From: Rhynchopus sp. YZ270_cl-10
Taxonomy: Eukaryota; Euglenozoa; Diplonemea; Diplonemida; Diplonemidae
NCBI GenBank assembly: GCA_964035575.1
Contig: OZ037857.1
Location: 248,001-312,000 of the forward strand
Direction: 5' to 3'
Length of the DNA: 64,000 bases
The notes under the pieces are model-generated. The model saw nothing but the letters and a program-made list of their open reading frames with translations. It made no database searches and was not told where the DNA came from. How positions within the stretch are numbered: the first letter of the stretch is position 1; the number at the start of each line of letters is the position of its first letter. A program made the translations under genes and the position numbers. Positions 61,531-64,000 of the stretch are shown in pieces.

Positions 61531-61797
61531 AGTGGGGTAAAAACGTGGGCGGGCAGCGGGAGACCAGCGCAGTGAGGAGAGCCAGGAGCGCAGGGCACGC
61601 AGGTGATGGTTTGGATAAGTCCATTTCCTGTGAGAGTGGAATCCGGTCGAAGTCATAGTGGGGCGGAACAAAGGTTGCAGCTGAGCTGTTCTCCAGGCGT
61701 GAGTGGCAGATTGTTGATACGGAGGCTGTTGTTCAGAGACAACCGGTGTATGAGGATGCTCCCCATCAGACGCTGGAGGTAGCATCAATACTGTCCT

Positions 61798-63022
61798 TCA
61801 GGGCAGTAGGGATAACTCCACAGTTCGACACACAGTAGGCCACGGCGACCTGCCAGCAGTTGTGACGGAGTGGAAACTAGGATCTGAGCGTAAAGCATTG
61901 CAGGCAGGGCAGGACCACCATAAGTGCTCGTTCGTGTCGTCAGCTTCCCAATCGCAGTGGGGCCAATTTTTTTTTTGCACTTTTTATGTTGCTTTTACCC
62001 CCCCAAGACTGACTTGGGAGGGATGGGAAAGGGTTCCGTGCTTCGGCGACTTCTACGACTACCCCCGGCTTTCCACGGATGGTGTCAGCCCTCCTCCTCC
62101 TGCGGCGCGGGCTCAGCTCCTCAACCTCACTGGACCCATTTCCCGCACGTATCCGCTTACCTGCCATCGTTGCGGGCTCCGGTGACATCACGTCCTCGGC
62201 ATTCCCGTCTGGGAGTGTGTCCAACAATTCATCCGCCATCTGCATCTCGGGTGTTGTGGGCGCTGCAGTGGGCACTGCGACAGTCGGGGCCGTAGTAGCA
62301 GCAGCCTCCCCCTCGCGCTGCCTGGCGTTCTCAGCAGCAACTGCAGCAGCGGCGGCGGCGGCTTCCTCCTCCTGCTGCCAGAGGATTGCAGCAGCAGCGT
62401 CGGCTTCCTCACGCTGCTTGAGGACTGCAGCAGCGGCGGCCTTCTCCTCCTCCTCACGCTGCCTCAGGGCTGCAGCAGCAGCGGCCTTCACCTCCTCCTC
62501 GCGCTGCTTGAGGGCTGCAGCAGCGGCGGCCTTCGCCTCCTCCTCACGCTGCCTCAGGGCTGCAGCAGCAGCGGCCTTCACCTCCTCCTCGCGCTGCTTG
62601 AGGGCTGCGGCAGCGGCGACCTCCTCCTCCTGCCTCAGGGCTGCAGCAGCAGCGGCCTTCACCTCCTCCTCACGCTGCTTGAGGACTGCAGCAGCGGCGG
62701 CCTTCACCTCCTCCTCACGCTGCCTCAGGGCTGCAGCAGCAGCGGCCTTCACCTCCTCCTCGCGCTGCTTGAGGGCTGCAGCAGCGGCGGCCTTCGCCTC
62801 CTCCTCACGCTGCCTCAGGGCTGCAGCAGCGGCGGCCTTCACCTCTTCCTCACGCTGCTTGAGGACTGCAGCAGCAGCGGCCTTCGCCTCCTCCTCACGC
62901 TGCCTCAGGGCTGCAGCAGCGGCGGCCTTCACCTCTTCCTCACGCTGCTTGAGGACTGCAGCAGCAGCGGCCTTCGCCTCCTCCTCACGCTGCCTCAGGG
63001 CTGCAGCGGCGGCGGCTGGCCC
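61798..63022 (-). CDS. Ala/Glu 15-residue-repeat coiled-coil frame with basic patch and zinc-like C-terminus
   Basis: A minus-strand frame without ATG opens just after TTCGTTCGTAGACAG, a good 3' splice site with pyrimidine tract. It encodes about fourteen 15-residue repeats (KAAAAALRQREEEV; 45-nt units) predicted to form one long charged helix. An Ala/Thr/Pro linker follows, then EELSPRRRRRRAD (a possible nuclear signal) and a Lys-rich end at 61940. The overlapping downstream frame to 61798 has HCDWEADDTNEHLWW and SCPAC, resembling the Cys/His region at the end of LINE reverse transcriptases. It may be an exon, a captured gene or an element protein. Upstream exons were not identified. Confidence 0.45.
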
Positions 63023-63194
63023 TGTCTACGAACGAAAAAGAAGAAACAAGCAAAAAGCGTGGAAATATTTCACGGCCGTGATCAATGCAAAATTTCACGG
63101 CCGTTAAATTTTTCAGATTTTCTTCACGGCCGTGACCTCCCCGACAAAAAAAATTTATTCCCGTCGTGACGGCCGTTATACTTGTATGATTGTA

Positions 63195-63289
63195 TATGGG
63201 GAAAATTTTTTTTGGAAACTCAAAACCGCATTTTAGACCCCCACAGAGGCTCAAAAGTGTCAAATTCTGGTTTTAATTTTTTTTTTTTT
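63195..63289. other. Short spacer with T30 run
   Basis: A 30-nt T homopolymer (63277-63303) separates the ACGGCCGT element from the second EGF-carrying element. Nothing else. Confidence 0.6.
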
Positions 63290-64000
63290 TTTTTTTTTTT
63301 TTTATTCGTCTTTTTGCGGAGGTCACGTACAATTTCTACAGGGGGCAGTGAAATAAGAATGGCATTATTCAACTCACGTGAAATAAAGTTTTGGTCGTAA
63401 AATAGCCGTAGCGTGAAAATAAGATGCCTTTATTCGTTTTTTATTTTCACTCGAGCCTTATTTCACGCAGAGAAATACGTTGGAGTAGCCGCGAAAACGC
63501 ACTTTATTCACAGTAATATAAAGCTTTTTTTTGCGTGAATATAAAGTGAAATAAAATCCTTTTATTTTCACGCACTGTTTCCGCTCAGAATACACCACTA
63601 TTTCAGGCCATTTTTGGCTTAAAAAAGTCCAAAAATGAATTATTTTGTGTCAATACAGTGAATACAGCACGTCTGTGACACACAACGCGGATAAGTCGAC
63701 CTGTGTGGGCACATGTGCGACCGGATTCACTGGCGCAAGCTGTGGCGAGTGTGCTGCGGGCTACATCGGTTACCACAGACGACGTGCACTGCAGCTCGCA
63801 CAGCAGTGCTGTGACACACAACGTGAACAAGACGGAGTGCTCGTGCACGTGCAACGCTCGCTTTGCTGGTGCGACGTGCGACGAGTGTGCTGCTGGGTTT
63901 GCGGGGTACCCGAATTGCACGGAGTGCACTGTGATTGATCACTGCAACGGACACACGGGGGCGTGACTGTGTCGGCATACAAGGCAACATGTGTCTGCGA
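63290..64000. mobile_element. EGF-carrying TIR element, copy 2 (partial)
   Basis: Starts with TTTTTGCGGAGGTCACGTAC and CTACAGGGGGCAGTGAAATA, the TIR of 41485-42590, followed by the same TTATTTTCACG-rich subterminal DNA. It is in opposite orientation to copy 1 and cut by the window edge. Identity to copy 1 is high, at a guess above 90%. Confidence 0.8.
63645..64000 (+). pseudogene. EGF-like repeat passenger, copy 2 (partial)
   Basis: The plus strand reads CVGTCATGFTGASCGECAAG then YIGY. In a second frame it reads HNVNKTECSCTCNARFAGA, TCDECAAGFAGYPNCTECT and HCNGHTGA. These are EGF or laminin-EGF type modules of ~35-40 residues. It continues past the edge, so whether the source gene is whole elsewhere cannot be said. 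Confidence 0.6.

Larger units (their letters stand above)
59731..63188. mobile_element. 3.46-kb TIR element, ACGGCCGT family, TSD ATTGTA
   Basis: The ends are CATACAAGTA(A/T)AACGG and the complement. ATTGTA flanks both sides (59725-59730, 63189-63194). Three to four copies of the palindrome ACGGCCGT lie within 150 bp of each end, usually as TTTCACGGCCGT. The interior holds a SINE-like module (60292-60395), an unrecognised decayed plus-strand frame and an Ala/Glu repeat frame on the minus strand. It is the longest non-nested element here and the best candidate for an originally protein-coding member. Confidence 0.88.

Noticed and set aside
60853-61788. Minus-strand open frame of 311 codons
   Set aside because: Trp/Phe/Cys/Leu-rich with no motif, and opposite a more protein-like plus-strand stretch. 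Probably antisense chance openness.

Overview
The window is nuclear DNA of a eukaryote, most likely a free-living or parasitic protist with a repeat-rich genome. Coding stretches are GC-rich, with C/G at third positions. Intergenic DNA is AT-rich and full of homopolymer runs. The proteins include an astacin protease, a SNARE, an LRR/EF-hand protein, thrombospondin-type repeats and a Hedgehog-type Hint domain. Two short introns with GTATG donors can be placed by reading-frame restoration. Every host gene I can support (13 loci) lies on the minus strand. Most starts are preceded at short distance by a pyrimidine tract ending in AG. That layout recalls the one-directional, trans-spliced gene arrays of Euglenozoa or dinoflagellates, but this is inference; no spliced-leader RNA gene was seen.

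Layout. 1-12443: the first 4,147 codons of a giant secreted/membrane protein that runs off the left edge. 13225-14181: methyltransferase. 16239-17909: astacin. 19120-22486: two-exon PDZ-like protein with a C-terminal CaaX box. 23940-24848: SNARE. 29392-31137: eight-TM protein. 32824-33585: small secreted protein. 34181-35537: two-exon LRR/EF-hand protein. 50174-57092: six tandem paralogues of a ~117-residue NTF2-like protein. Between the genes lie short dispersed repeats, hairpins, small foldback elements and a degraded reverse-transcriptase piece.

39.5-50 kb and 57-64 kb are piles of terminal-inverted-repeat (TIR) DNA elements, nested up to three or four deep. Several have exact target-site duplications (TSDs): TTCTAA, GTAAAC, AAGTAC, ATTGTA (6 bp), TATTT, ACTAG (5 bp) and TTAATTTTA (9 bp). 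Each family has its own short motif reiterated inside the ends. In the families with CA...TG termini and 6-bp TSDs these motifs are mostly 8-bp palindromes differing in their core (AAGTACTT, ACGATCGT, ACGGCCGT). One TIR family, present in two opposed copies at 41.5-42.6 kb and 63.3 kb to the right edge, carries a passenger that encodes EGF-like repeats. No intact transposase was recognised.

The most unusual items are the giant thrombospondin/Hint/lipid-transport-like protein, the palindrome-coded TIR families, the EGF-carrying element and the NTF2-like array with recently copied units. All gene boundaries are from reading only; no database search was run.
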